Part shown: one piece after another, positions 1 to 7,200 of the stretch
Position numbering within the stretch: the first letter of the stretch is position 1
How the letters are laid out: every line of letters begins with the position of its first letter
Origin: Lachnoclostridium sp. UBA7482
Lineage (GTDB): Bacteria; Bacillota; Clostridia; Lachnospirales; Lachnospiraceae
Direction of reading: 5' to 3'
Length of the DNA: 7,356 bases
Assembly (NCBI GenBank): GCA_002479645.1
Contig: DLOO01000035.1
Location: 18,304 to 25,659, forward strand
The notes under the pieces: model-generated
What the model was told of the DNA's origin: nothing
The model's database searches: none
The model's input: the letters and a program-made list of their open reading frames with translations, nothing else
Made by a program: the position numbers and the translations under genes

Positions 1-88
1 GTACGAGTGGAAGGCAGAAGCTTCCCTGCGGTTACCCACCTAGCTTTGCTAGGACTCAAAGTGCAGAAGCCGGCACCCCGGGTTATGA
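1..88 (+). ncRNA. ssrS: 6S RNA (SsrS-like), 3' part, cut by left edge
   Basis: This non-coding stretch has no supportable reading frame and leads directly into a strong intrinsic terminator. It contains a perfect small hairpin, CCTAGC (39-44) pairing with GCTAGG (48-53) around a TTT loop. GGACTCAAAGTGCAGA and then a GC-rich strand, CCGGCACCCCGGG, follow it. This order (bubble-side hairpin, a GRYUCAA-like strand, GC-rich closing-stem strand) resembles the 3' half of bacterial 6S RNA. 6S RNA mimics an open promoter and sequesters housekeeping sigma-factor RNA polymerase, mainly in stationary phase. The 5' half, which would pair with the closing strand, is off the window, so the fold cannot be completed. 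The 3' end is approximate. The assignment is by recalled resemblance; another structured RNA or leader is possible. Confidence 0.55.
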
Positions 89-91
89 AAT

Positions 92-140
92 AAAAGACTG
101 TGGACCGGGAGCGGTAAACTCTCAGACCACAGTCTTTTCT
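92..140. terminator. Strong intrinsic terminator, probably bidirectional
   Basis: AAAAGACTGTGG (92-103) pairs perfectly with CCACAGTCTTTT (127-138), a 12-bp stem. Inside it GGGAG (107-111) can pair with CTCTC (119-123, one G-T pair) around a short loop, extending the structure. On the plus strand the stem ends in TCTTTTCT and would end the 6S RNA transcript. Read on the minus strand the stem ends in CTTTTATTTC, so the same hairpin can stop transcription from the convergent gene at 329-772. No other terminator is apparent between that gene and this hairpin. Confidence 0.85.
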
Positions 141-173
141 GTCACGACCTGTGCGGAAGCACAGTGTCGAGAC
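141..173 (+). repeat. Hairpin repeat unit 1 (intact)
   Basis: This is the reference unit. Unit positions 9-14 CTGTGC pair with 19-24 GCACAG around the loop GGAA; the outer stem is CGAC/GTCG and GTC/GAC. It starts two bases after the terminator T-run and is followed by the spacer TAAATTATCT. A C-GGAA-G loop is a GNRA-type tetraloop if the plus strand is transcribed. Confidence 0.85.
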
Positions 174-183
174 TAAATTATCT

Positions 184-216
184 GTCACGACCTGTGCGGT
201 AGCACAGTGTCGGGAC
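184..216 (+). repeat. Hairpin repeat unit 2 (intact)
   Basis: It differs from unit 1 at only two positions: the loop is GGTA instead of GGAA, and unit position 30, which faces an unpaired A, is G instead of A. Neither change disturbs a base pair. The 11-nt spacer TACAATTACCT follows. Confidence 0.85.
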
Positions 217-227
217 TACAATTACCT

Positions 228-297
228 GTCACGACCTGTGCGAATATTGTCACGACCTGCGCGGAAGCGCAGCGTCGGGGCTCTGCAGTGTCGAGAC
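228..297 (+). repeat. Hairpin repeat unit 3, split by a 43-nt segment
   Basis: The left 15 nt of the unit (228-242) and its right 12 nt (286-297) are separated by exactly 43 nt, the usual unit-plus-spacer length. That segment (243-285) contains complete unit 4. The middle six unit positions (16-21) are missing. The two outer arms can still pair with each other (GTC/GAC, CGAC/GTCG, CTG/CAG), giving a composite hairpin with unit 4 at its tip. Insertion of one repeat into another, or slippage and deletion between tandem copies, would both give this pattern. Confidence 0.7.
249..281 (+). repeat. Hairpin repeat unit 4 (intact, nested, paired changes)
   Basis: This copy has CTGCGC/GCGCAG where the others have CTGTGC/GCACAG, so a T-A pair has become C-G on both sides. 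The bulged base is C instead of T, and the outermost stem ends GGGC, keeping pairing through one G-T wobble. The loop is GGAA as in unit 1. It sits inside split unit 3, flanked by AATATT on the left and TCTG on the right. Confidence 0.8.
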
Positions 298-307
298 TAA
301 ATTATCT

Positions 308-320
308 GTCACGACCTGTT
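308..320 (+). repeat. Hairpin repeat unit 5 (left half only)
   Basis: GTCACGACCTGT matches the start of the unit and then identity is lost, nine bases before the end of the minus-strand coding region at 329. The right half is absent, so this copy cannot form the hairpin alone. It could be the ancestral edge of the cluster or a copy truncated by rearrangement next to the gene. Confidence 0.7.
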
Positions 321-328
321 CAGTCGGT

Positions 329-772
329 TTATTCGGAGGGGAGAGCGGCGAGGGACAAAACCTCGGCGATATGTTCTAACAGATAGCTCTCCGTGTAACG
401 GCAGTCTTCGGACAACCGAATGCTCGTAAGCGGGACACCCTCGACAAACTGCTCATTCAGATTGGCGAGCGAGCCGGGAAGAAGCGGATACATCGTTTCA
501 ATGGATTTGTCGATGTAGCTGAGTTTGGCGTTTTTGATTCGGTCCGAATCGACAAGGACACTCAGACGCATGCGGTAACCACCCAGTGCGAGTTCGGTTT
601 CGTAACTGCCGGGGATATACGTTCCCTGCATCGTTTCTGCATTTTTCGGAGGAGCTTTTTCCTTTCCGCGAAATGCATTACATAGTAAGATTACCAGTAA
701 AATTACGACTGCGGCTGCAATAGCGGCAAGGAGCAGCTGCCTTCGTTTTAGAACAAGAATTTTGGTTTGCAA
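329..772 (-). CDS. Conserved-type membrane-anchored protein of unknown function
   Basis: The gene encodes 147 residues. A basic N-terminus (K4, K9-R10-R11) precedes one hydrophobic segment at about residues 12-32, then a short charged and proline-containing linker (35-47). This is a signal-anchor topology with the remaining ~100 residues outside the cytoplasm. C31 lacks the small residue before it that a lipobox needs, so a lipoprotein is unlikely. The exterior part opens with GTYIPGSYETELAL, then a beta-rich stretch (VLVDSDRIKNAKL), IETMYPLLP at 91-99 and a C-terminal helix. The pattern recalls small secreted proteins distantly like FMN-binding domains, but I see no flavin-attachment S/T-G-A-T motif, so no function is assigned. 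The start is TTG (770-772): an in-frame TAA lies only 21 nt upstream, no ATG is available near it, and GGAG (781-784) sits 8 nt before the TTG. It is divergent from addB. Confidence 0.8.
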   Translation of the reverse strand: MQTKILVLKRRQLLLAAIAAAVVILLVILLCNAFRGKEKAPPKNAETMQGTYIPGSYETELALGGYRMRLSVLVDSDRIKNAKLSYIDKSIETMYPLLPGSLANLNEQFVEGVPLTSIRLSEDCRYTESYLLEHIAEVLSLAALPSE

Positions 773-883
773 TAGGAAGGCTCCGTGTTTTTACTACACT
801 ATATGAGACCGTCCGTGGAATATGACTGAAAGCTTGCGGATTATGAGAAGGCTCCAAAGGCATAAGGAGGAAGCGAGGTACCT
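773..883. promoter_or_regulatory. Divergent intergenic region between the 147-aa gene and addB
   Basis: This 111-bp region must hold the 5' signals of both genes. On the minus strand TATAGT (plus-strand ACTATA, 798-803) is a good -10 hexamer and would give a leader of about 20 nt before the TTG start. The hexamer 17 bp upstream (GTCATA) matches the -35 consensus poorly. On the plus strand I find only weak -10-like candidates (around 795-805) without a convincing -35. No operator palindrome or riboswitch is apparent. The promoter positions are tentative; the region's role follows from gene orientation. Confidence 0.35.
864..878 (+). promoter_or_regulatory. addB ribosome binding site
   Basis: A full AAGGAGG (864-870) lies 13 nt before the addB ATG, rather far, while a weaker GAGG (875-878) lies 5 nt before it. 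An in-frame TAA at 863-865 with no other start codon between it and 884 fixes the addB start regardless of which element is used. Confidence 0.65.
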
Positions 884-3800
884 ATGGCATTACATACCAT
901 CATCGGAAATGCGGGAAGCGGCAAAACGTATGCATTGTATCAACAGATTTTGTGTTTGTCCGGGAGCGGAAGGCAGCTCGTGCTGCTTGTCCCGGAGCAG
1001 GCAACACTTACGGCGCAGAAGGAACTGACCGCCATGCATCCGGAGCACTGCATCCTTTATTGTGACATTTTGAGCTTCCGGCGGCTGGGCTTCCGTCTGA
1101 CGGAAGAACTCGGCGACCGGCTTCCGGCAGTTTTGGAGGATACCGGCAAGGGGATGCTGTTAAAGAAGCTCCTGTTGGAGCACAGAGACGAGCTGAAGCT
1201 TTATGCAGGAAAGGAACGCAGGAAGGGCTTTGTGGGGGAGGTTCGCTCCATGGTTTCGGAATTCAGCCAGTATTGTGTTCAGCCCGAGGATTTTGCGCAG
1301 ATGCAGGAAACACTGGACGATCCGCTGCTTTCCCACAAGCTTTCCGATCTGCAGCGCATCTACGAGCTGTTTCTTAAAGAGATGGACGGCAATTATCTGA
1401 CCGAGGCGGATTTGCTTGCCGCTATGGGAAAATTGGTGGAGCAGTCCCAAAGACTTCGCGGAAGTGTGCTGTTCCTCGATGGCTACACCGGATTTACCCC
1501 GGCGCAGTATCAGCTTCTCACGCAGCTTTTCTCGGTTGCTGCCGACGTCTACGTCACGGTGACCATGGACCCGTCGGAGCTGCTTGGGGGACGGAAGGCA
1601 GAGCCGTTATTTACGATGAGCCGCGATACGAAATGCCGCCTGGAGCGGATTGCAGAGCGGTGCGGACACCGCATCGAGCGCCCGATTTGCGTGGATTATG
1701 AGAACCGGCCGGAGGGACTTCGCCAGTTGAGCTGTCGAATTTTCCGCACGCCGGCAGGCAGAAGCGATGTGCTTCCGCCGATAACGATTCGTTCCCTTGC
1801 AACGAGACGGGAGGAGATTCGTTATTTGGTGACGCAGGTGTCCCGTTATGTTCGCGAGGAAGGGTATCGATACCGGGATATCGGCATTCTCTGCGGCGAT
1901 GTCCAGGGGTACTCCGAGGACTTGCAGAAGGCGTTTCGCAGAGCCGGGATTCCCTGTTTTATCGATTACAAGGACAATGTTCTCGGTAATCCGTGCGTTG
2001 ACCTGATCCGAAGTGCGCTTCGCGTGATTGCTACGGACTTCCGCAGGGAGGCGGTTGTCCATTACATGAAAAATCCGTTGTCTCTTTTTACGCATGAGGA
2101 AGCCTCCCGGATGGAAAATTATCTTTTGGCTACCGGTGTGCGCGGAAGCGGTGCGTGGGAGAAGGGATTTGTGCGCAGATACAGCGACCGACAGGCAATG
2201 ATTGCGGAGGACATGGATGTATTGCGCGTCCGGATGATGGAGACGTTCGACCCGCTTCTTAAAGGGTTTCAAAAGGAGAGCACGGTTCGCGACGGGCTGA
2301 TGGCAATTTACGAATTATTGATTTCGCTTCGGGTTCCGGAGCGTATGGAGGAATGGGCGGACGAGCTGCTTGCGATGCCGGAGCTTACCGGCGCGGTTCG
2401 CAGAGAGAAAGAGTATCGTCAGATTTTTGCGGCAGTGATTCACCTGATGGAACAGACCGAGGAAATTTTAGGGGATCGTGTGCTTGCGTGTAAGGAATTT
2501 GCGGACATTTTGGATGCGGGCTTTGAGGAGACGATGCTTGGAATTATCCCGCCGAAGCCGGACGAGATTTCCATCGGTGATGTAAAGCGTTCGAGGCTTC
2601 AGCAGGTGAAGGTGCTGTTTTTCCTCGGGGTAAACGAGGGCGTTGTGCCCGGATTTTCCCATGCGGGAGGCCTGTTATCCGACCGTGAGCGCGAAAAGCT
2701 GAAGGAACAGGGGATGGAGCTTGCGGAAACGGCCAAAGAAGCGGTCAATACGGAGGAATTTTATCTCTACCTGGCGCTTTCAAAGCCTGCGGCGCATTTG
2801 TACCTGTTGTTTCGCAGATGCGGGGATGATGGCAAGGAACTGCGTCCGTCGTATGTTATCCACCGGATTTTGCGCATTTTTCCGAAGCTTTCCATTGCAT
2901 ACGGGGAAGATGCGGATTATGCCTCGAAGCTTTTTGCGGATGGAGGGGAGCGGCTGCTTCTTTCGGAAATCGTTCGTGAGCATAAGGGGGCGTTTACGCC
3001 GGACGGACGGGCAGTGCGGGATTTTTATGCCGAGAGGGGAGGCAGACTCTTTGAAAGCAGGCTGACAATGGAGCAGCTTAAGGAGGCGGCTAAGGGCGTT
3101 TCCTGTGATTTCAGCTTGTCTGAGGAGGCTGCATTGGCTTTATACACGCAGATGCTGTATGGGTCGGTTTCCCGTATGGAATCGTTCGCCAAATGTGCTT
3201 ATCAGCATTTCCTGCGGTACGGGCTTCGTCTTTCGGAGCGAAAGGAATTTAAGATATCGAACCTTGATGAAGGGAATCTGCTGCATCAGGCTCTGTGCGC
3301 ATTTTTCGAGGGTGTGAAGAAGGACGGGCTGTCCTTTCGGCGCATGACAAAGGAAGAGGCGGAGCCGAGGATTCGTCAGGCGGTTACCGAGGCGGTGGAA
3401 AAGCAGACGACGGATTTGTTTGGGGAGAACAGGCGAAGCCGATACCAGCTAAAGAAGCTGGAGCGACTGCTGCAAAGAACCATTGATACGACTTGTCGGC
3501 AGCTTCGGGACGGCAGCTTTGAGCCGGAATTGTTTGAACATAAAATCAACCATACGGATGAACGCCTGAATCTGGTTGGAACGATTGACCGCGTGGATAT
3601 CTGTGTGGAAGACGGCGTGACCTATTTCAAAGTCGTTGATTATAAGCTGGGCGAACGAAAGATCAGGTGGAGCGAGGTGCTTGACGGTACGTCGGTACAG
3701 CTTCCGGTCTATCTGTCGAAGGCAGCAGAGCTTTTCGGAGGGGAAAGTGCTGCGGCAGCGGCGCTCTATTATTCCATGAAGGACCCGTATGTGCCGAAAA

Positions 3801-4264
3801 ACAGCGATGTTACGGCAGAGCTTCGCAAGAGACTGCGTCCGGAGGGCTTTGCCGTTGAGAACCGTAAAGCACTGCATCTTCTGGATCATGACCTGGTGGA
3901 TCGGGACGGGGCGTATCAGCCGTCGTATACCTCGATGGCGCTGCCGGTTGCAACCGTAAAGGATTGTGTTCCTACGAAGAACTCGAAATTGATTTCCGAC
4001 GCAGAGAGGCAGACCGTATTTGACTATCTGGATTGGATGTTCCACGAGGAAACCGAGCGTATTGTTAAGGGAGAGATTGCACCGCATCCGTACGGGGGAA
4101 ATACGACCTGCGACGGTTGCCCGTACCATTCGGTCTGCGGATTTGATTCTAAGGCGTCCGGCTGTACAGGCAGGGAGGCAACGGTTGCCGACCGGAGCGA
4201 GAGCATTGAGAGGATGAGACGGAAGATGCAGCAAGCTGCGGAAGAGAATGAGAACGCAGAGTAA
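884..4264 (+). CDS. addB: AddB subunit of AddAB helicase-nuclease
   Basis: This complete 1126-residue protein is close to the usual AddB length (about 1150-1170). AddB pairs with AddA to unwind and trim double-strand DNA ends, recognise Chi and leave 3' tails for RecA. In characterised AddAB, AddB keeps an ATP-binding motif but is not the main motor, and its nuclease domain cuts the 5'-ended strand. Visible features: Walker A GNAGSGKT at 8-15; an AddB/RexB-typical IGDVKRSRLQQVKVLFFLG at about 564-582 followed by VNEGVVP; H801 in GNLLHQAL; the RecB-family nuclease core GTIDRVD at 899-905 with D902, then VVDYK with D919 and K921. Four cysteines, C771 plus C1076, C1079 and C1085 (CxxCx5C), match the split 4Fe-4S cluster that braces the AddB nuclease domain. 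The gene is first in the addBA operon, with 15 nt before addA. No frameshift or missing catalytic residue is seen. Confidence 0.97.
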   Translation: MALHTIIGNAGSGKTYALYQQILCLSGSGRQLVLLVPEQATLTAQKELTAMHPEHCILYCDILSFRRLGFRLTEELGDRLPAVLEDTGKGMLLKKLLLEHRDELKLYAGKERRKGFVGEVRSMVSEFSQYCVQPEDFAQMQETLDDPLLSHKLSDLQRIYELFLKEMDGNYLTEADLLAAMGKLVEQSQRLRGSVLFLDGYTGFTPAQYQLLTQLFSVAADVYVTVTMDPSELLGGRKAEPLFTMSRDTKCRLERIAERCGHRIERPICVDYENRPEGLRQLSCRIFRTPAGRSDVLPPITIRSLATRREEIRYLVTQVSRYVREEGYRYRDIGILCGDVQGYSEDLQKAFRRAGIPCFIDYKDNVLGNPCVDLIRSALRVIATDFRREAVVHYMKNPLSLFTHEEASRMENYLLATGVRGSGAWEKGFVRRYSDRQAMIAEDMDVLRVRMMETFDPLLKGFQKESTVRDGLMAIYELLISLRVPERMEEWADELLAMPELTGAVRREKEYRQIFAAVIHLMEQTEEILGDRVLACKEFADILDAGFEETMLGIIPPKPDEISIGDVKRSRLQQVKVLFFLGVNEGVVPGFSHAGGLLSDREREKLKEQGMELAETAKEAVNTEEFYLYLALSKPAAHLYLLFRRCGDDGKELRPSYVIHRILRIFPKLSIAYGEDADYASKLFADGGERLLLSEIVREHKGAFTPDGRAVRDFYAERGGRLFESRLTMEQLKEAAKGVSCDFSLSEEAALALYTQMLYGSVSRMESFAKCAYQHFLRYGLRLSERKEFKISNLDEGNLLHQALCAFFEGVKKDGLSFRRMTKEEAEPRIRQAVTEAVEKQTTDLFGENRRSRYQLKKLERLLQRTIDTTCRQLRDGSFEPELFEHKINHTDERLNLVGTIDRVDICVEDGVTYFKVVDYKLGERKIRWSEVLDGTSVQLPVYLSKAAELFGGESAAAAALYYSMKDPYVPKNSDVTAELRKRLRPEGFAVENRKALHLLDHDLVDRDGAYQPSYTSMALPVATVKDCVPTKNSKLISDAERQTVFDYLDWMFHEETERIVKGEIAPHPYGGNTTCDGCPYHSVCGFDSKASGCTGREATVADRSESIERMRRKMQQAAEENENAE

Positions 4265-4270
4265 AGGAGG
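4264..4270 (+). promoter_or_regulatory. addA ribosome binding site touching the addB stop
   Basis: AAGGAGG begins on the last base of the addB TAA codon and ends 9 nt before the addA ATG at 4280. The strength, spacing and contact with the stop codon suggest that a ribosome finishing addB helps start addA, keeping the two subunits in balance. Confidence 0.85.
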
Positions 4271-4279
4271 GAACGGTTC

Positions 4280-7200
4280 ATGGCAGCAATTCAATTTACC
4301 GAGGAACAGAGCAGCGTAATCAGGCACGGTACCTGCAACCTCTTAGTGTCTGCGGCTGCAGGCTCCGGCAAGACGGCGGTTCTTGTGCAGCGTATCATGG
4401 AGCTTGTTCTGGACGGTCCGAAGAAAACGGATATTGACCGCATCCTTGTGGTGACCTTTACGAGAAATGCGGCGGCGCAGATGAAGGAACGTATCATGCA
4501 GGCTCTGGAGAAGCGGATGGAGGAGACTCCGGAGGATTCGCGTCTGTTACGGCAGTCTGTATTGATACATCAGGCAAATATCACGACGATCGATAGCTTT
4601 TGCCAGTCGGTTGTGAAGACTTATTTTCATAAATTGGATATAGACCCGGCATTCCGTATCGGGGATGATACGGAACGGGAGCTTTTGTGGGAGCAGGCGG
4701 TTTCGGAGGTGCTCGAGGAGGCGCACGAAGCGGGCAGTCCCGACTTTTGGAATCTCGCCGAAGGCTATGGAGGCAGGGACTCCGATAACGGTGTTGCCGA
4801 GTTGATTACCAAGCTGAACGGCTTTGCGGACAGTGAGGGATGGCCGGAGGAATGGCTTCGGAATTCGACAGCATATCTGCGGGACGGAGCCGAACATACG
4901 AACGGTGTCTTTTTTGCGACAGCATTACAACAGGCAAAGAGCCGCTTGGAGAGTCTGCTTGGCACGACGAAGCAGATGCTTGCGGTTTGTATGGAACCGG
5001 ACGGGCCGGCGAACTATGCAGCTGCCGTTGCAGACGATGAGAGTATCATAAAGCTTTGTCTGAAGCAGGAAACCTATCAGGGGATGTATGAGGCGCTGGC
5101 AGGCGTTTCTTATACGGGACTAAAGAAGAACGGCAGGAACGTCAGCCCGGCAAAGCAGGAACGGGTAAAGGCCTTGCGTGAAATCGTAAAGGGTACGATA
5201 GGAAGTGTAAAGGAGAAACTGTTTTTCCAGCCGATAGAGCAGATGCAGGAGGACATGGCGCTTGCCTTAAAGCCGATGGAGATGCTTGCGGAGCTTACGA
5301 TACGCACCCGTGAGCGTTACCGGGAGCTTCTTGGGAAGAACAATGTGCTCGGCTTCGGCGAGATTGAGCATCTGGCATTGCAGGTTCTTGTAGAAAAGGA
5401 CGAAAATGGGAAGATTCGTTTTACCGATGTTGCGAGAAGCTATGCGGAGCAGTTCGATGAAATTATGATTGACGAGTATCAGGATTCTAACCTGGTACAG
5501 GATTTGATTCTGCGAAGCGTGTCGAAGGAGGGAGAAGGCGGCGCTAATCTGTTTGCCGTAGGCGACGTGAAGCAGAGCATTTACAAATTCCGTATGGCAC
5601 GGCCGGAATTGTTCCTCGAGAAATACCACACGTATGAGGAGAGCGGAGAGGTAAACTGCCGCATTGATCTGGCGAGAAATTTCCGAAGCCGGGAAAAGGT
5701 TCTGTCCTCGATCAATATGGTATTTGAGAAAATAATGACGAAGGATCTCGGCGGAATCGTCTACGATGAGAAGGCCGCCCTTTATCCGGGAGCCCGGTAC
5801 CTGCAGGAGATTACGGAGGAACAGGCAATTACAGAGCTGATTCTTCTGGATAGGGATCAGGCGGAGGATACGGAAGAAGAGACGGAAAATGTCAGCGATA
5901 CCCGGTTATATGTTCAGGCAATTATCGACCGAATCCGTCAGCTTCTGCACCCCGACAGCGGCTATATGATTCAGGAGGGCGGCAAGGTTCGTCCGATAAA
6001 TCCGGGGGATATTGTTATTCTGGTGCGTTCGTTAAACGGTATTGCCGGGCCGCTTCTGGAGGAAATGCTTCAGCAGGGAATGGAAGCCTGCATTGCAACG
6101 GTAGAGGGATATTTTACGACGACTGAGGTACAGACGGTGCTGCAGCTTCTCAGGATACTCGATAATCCTCTGCAGGATATTCCGATGGCAGCAGTGTTAA
6201 AGTCCCCGATGGGCGGATTTGCAGACGAGGACCTTGCGAAATTACATATTATCGGACGAAGAAGTGCTGCGAAGGAATACCAGCCGTATCTGTATGAGGT
6301 GATGCGTAGGCTTGCGGACGCAGAGACGTATGATGATGCAAGGCTCCGAGGCAAATGCAGGGAGTTTCTTGCTATGTATGATGAATTGTTTGCGCGAAAG
6401 CAGATTTTGTCGGTTTCGGAGCTGCTCGAAGAAATTTACCGCACGACGGGCTATCTGATGTATTGTCAGGCAATGCCGGGCGGAGACGTCAGAAAGAATC
6501 ATTTGGAAGCGCTGTGCAGGAAGGCGGGAGATTTCCGGGGATTTGCGTATACCGGGCTTTGTGATTTCGTAGCCTATATCGACCGGATGATTTCGTACAA
6601 GGTAAAAGTGGAGGATGGAAGTCCCGCAGACAGCGGTCGTTCGGTACGGATTATGACCATTCACGCCAGTAAGGGTCTGGAATTTCCGGTTGTTATCCTG
6701 CCGGATTTGCAGAGGAATTTTAACTTGAGCGATGCCGGTGAAGCGGTTGTATTTCACGAGGTGCTTGGTGTCGGACCGACGGCATACGATGTCGAGGGAC
6801 GTACCATGGCGGACACGCTTGCCAAGACGGTTATTGCCGGAGAGGTATGCAAAGACAGCCTTAGCGAAGAGCTTCGAATCCTGTATACGGCAATGACCCG
6901 AGCGAAGGAGAAATTGATTCTGTTCGGCTCGGTCAACCGATTCGAGAAGAAAATCGATTCTTTTATGGCAGCAGCACAGGCAGCGGGAGAAGGAGCGATG
7001 TCCTTCGGCGATTTGTATCGGAGCAGATGCTGCCTCAACTGGATTTTGCCTGCAGTGATTGCCGGAGAGAAAATTACGCGGAATGAAATGCTGGAATTGT
7101 GGCAGGACGGCGGGAGCCGGATGGGACGCGAATACCGTATTATCTACAGAAAAAAGGCAGAATTGTCGGCGCAGGCAGCTTTGGCACGGGCAGTGAAGCA

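Larger units (their letters stand above)
141..320. repeat. Tandem cluster of about 33-nt hairpin-forming repeats
   Basis: The unit starts GTCACGACCTG and ends GTCGRGRC. Within one unit the two halves fold into a 13-bp hairpin: GTC/GAC, a mismatch, CGAC/GTCG, a one-base bulge, then CTGTGC/GCACAG closing a 4-nt loop (GGAA or GGTA). Intact units are at 141-173, 184-216 and 249-281, a split unit at 228-242 plus 286-297, and a left half at 308-320. Spacers are TAAATTATCT (174-183 and 298-307, identical) and TACAATTACCT (217-227). An exact 34-nt direct repeat links 162-195 with 286-319. The cluster lies between the shared terminator and the stop codon of the minus-strand gene, so it is probably transcribed as part of that gene's 3' UTR. 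The function is unknown; a REP/BIME-like palindromic repeat or small non-autonomous element is the closest general class. Confidence 0.85.

Noticed and set aside
110..114. AGCGG, the Chi sequence of Bacillus AddAB
   Set aside because: A 5-mer is expected many times in a window this size, and the Chi sequence of this organism is unknown; one copy in a terminator loop is not evidence.
141..320. CRISPR array
   Set aside because: The spacers are only 10-11 nt and nearly identical to each other, and the units are full hairpins with no cas genes nearby; CRISPR spacers are longer and unique.
876..883. Perfect 8-bp palindrome AGGTACCT just before the addB ATG
   Set aside because: It is short, overlaps the ribosome binding site, and has no second copy in the intergenic region to suggest an operator.
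822..1028. 68-codon plus-strand frame beginning in the addB leader
   Set aside because: It starts before addB but runs out of frame through the addB Walker A region, has no good Shine-Dalgarno, and shows no protein-like features. A leader peptide is not supported.
1607..2272. 221-codon open frame on the minus strand
   Set aside because: It is antisense within addB, has no ribosome binding site or recognisable motif, and has a shadow-like composition.
3449..4327. 292-codon open frame on the minus strand
   Set aside because: It lies entirely antisense to addB and the start of addA, whose motifs are clear. Its translation is rich in Arg, His and Cys without domain features, typical of an antisense shadow in GC-moderate coding DNA.
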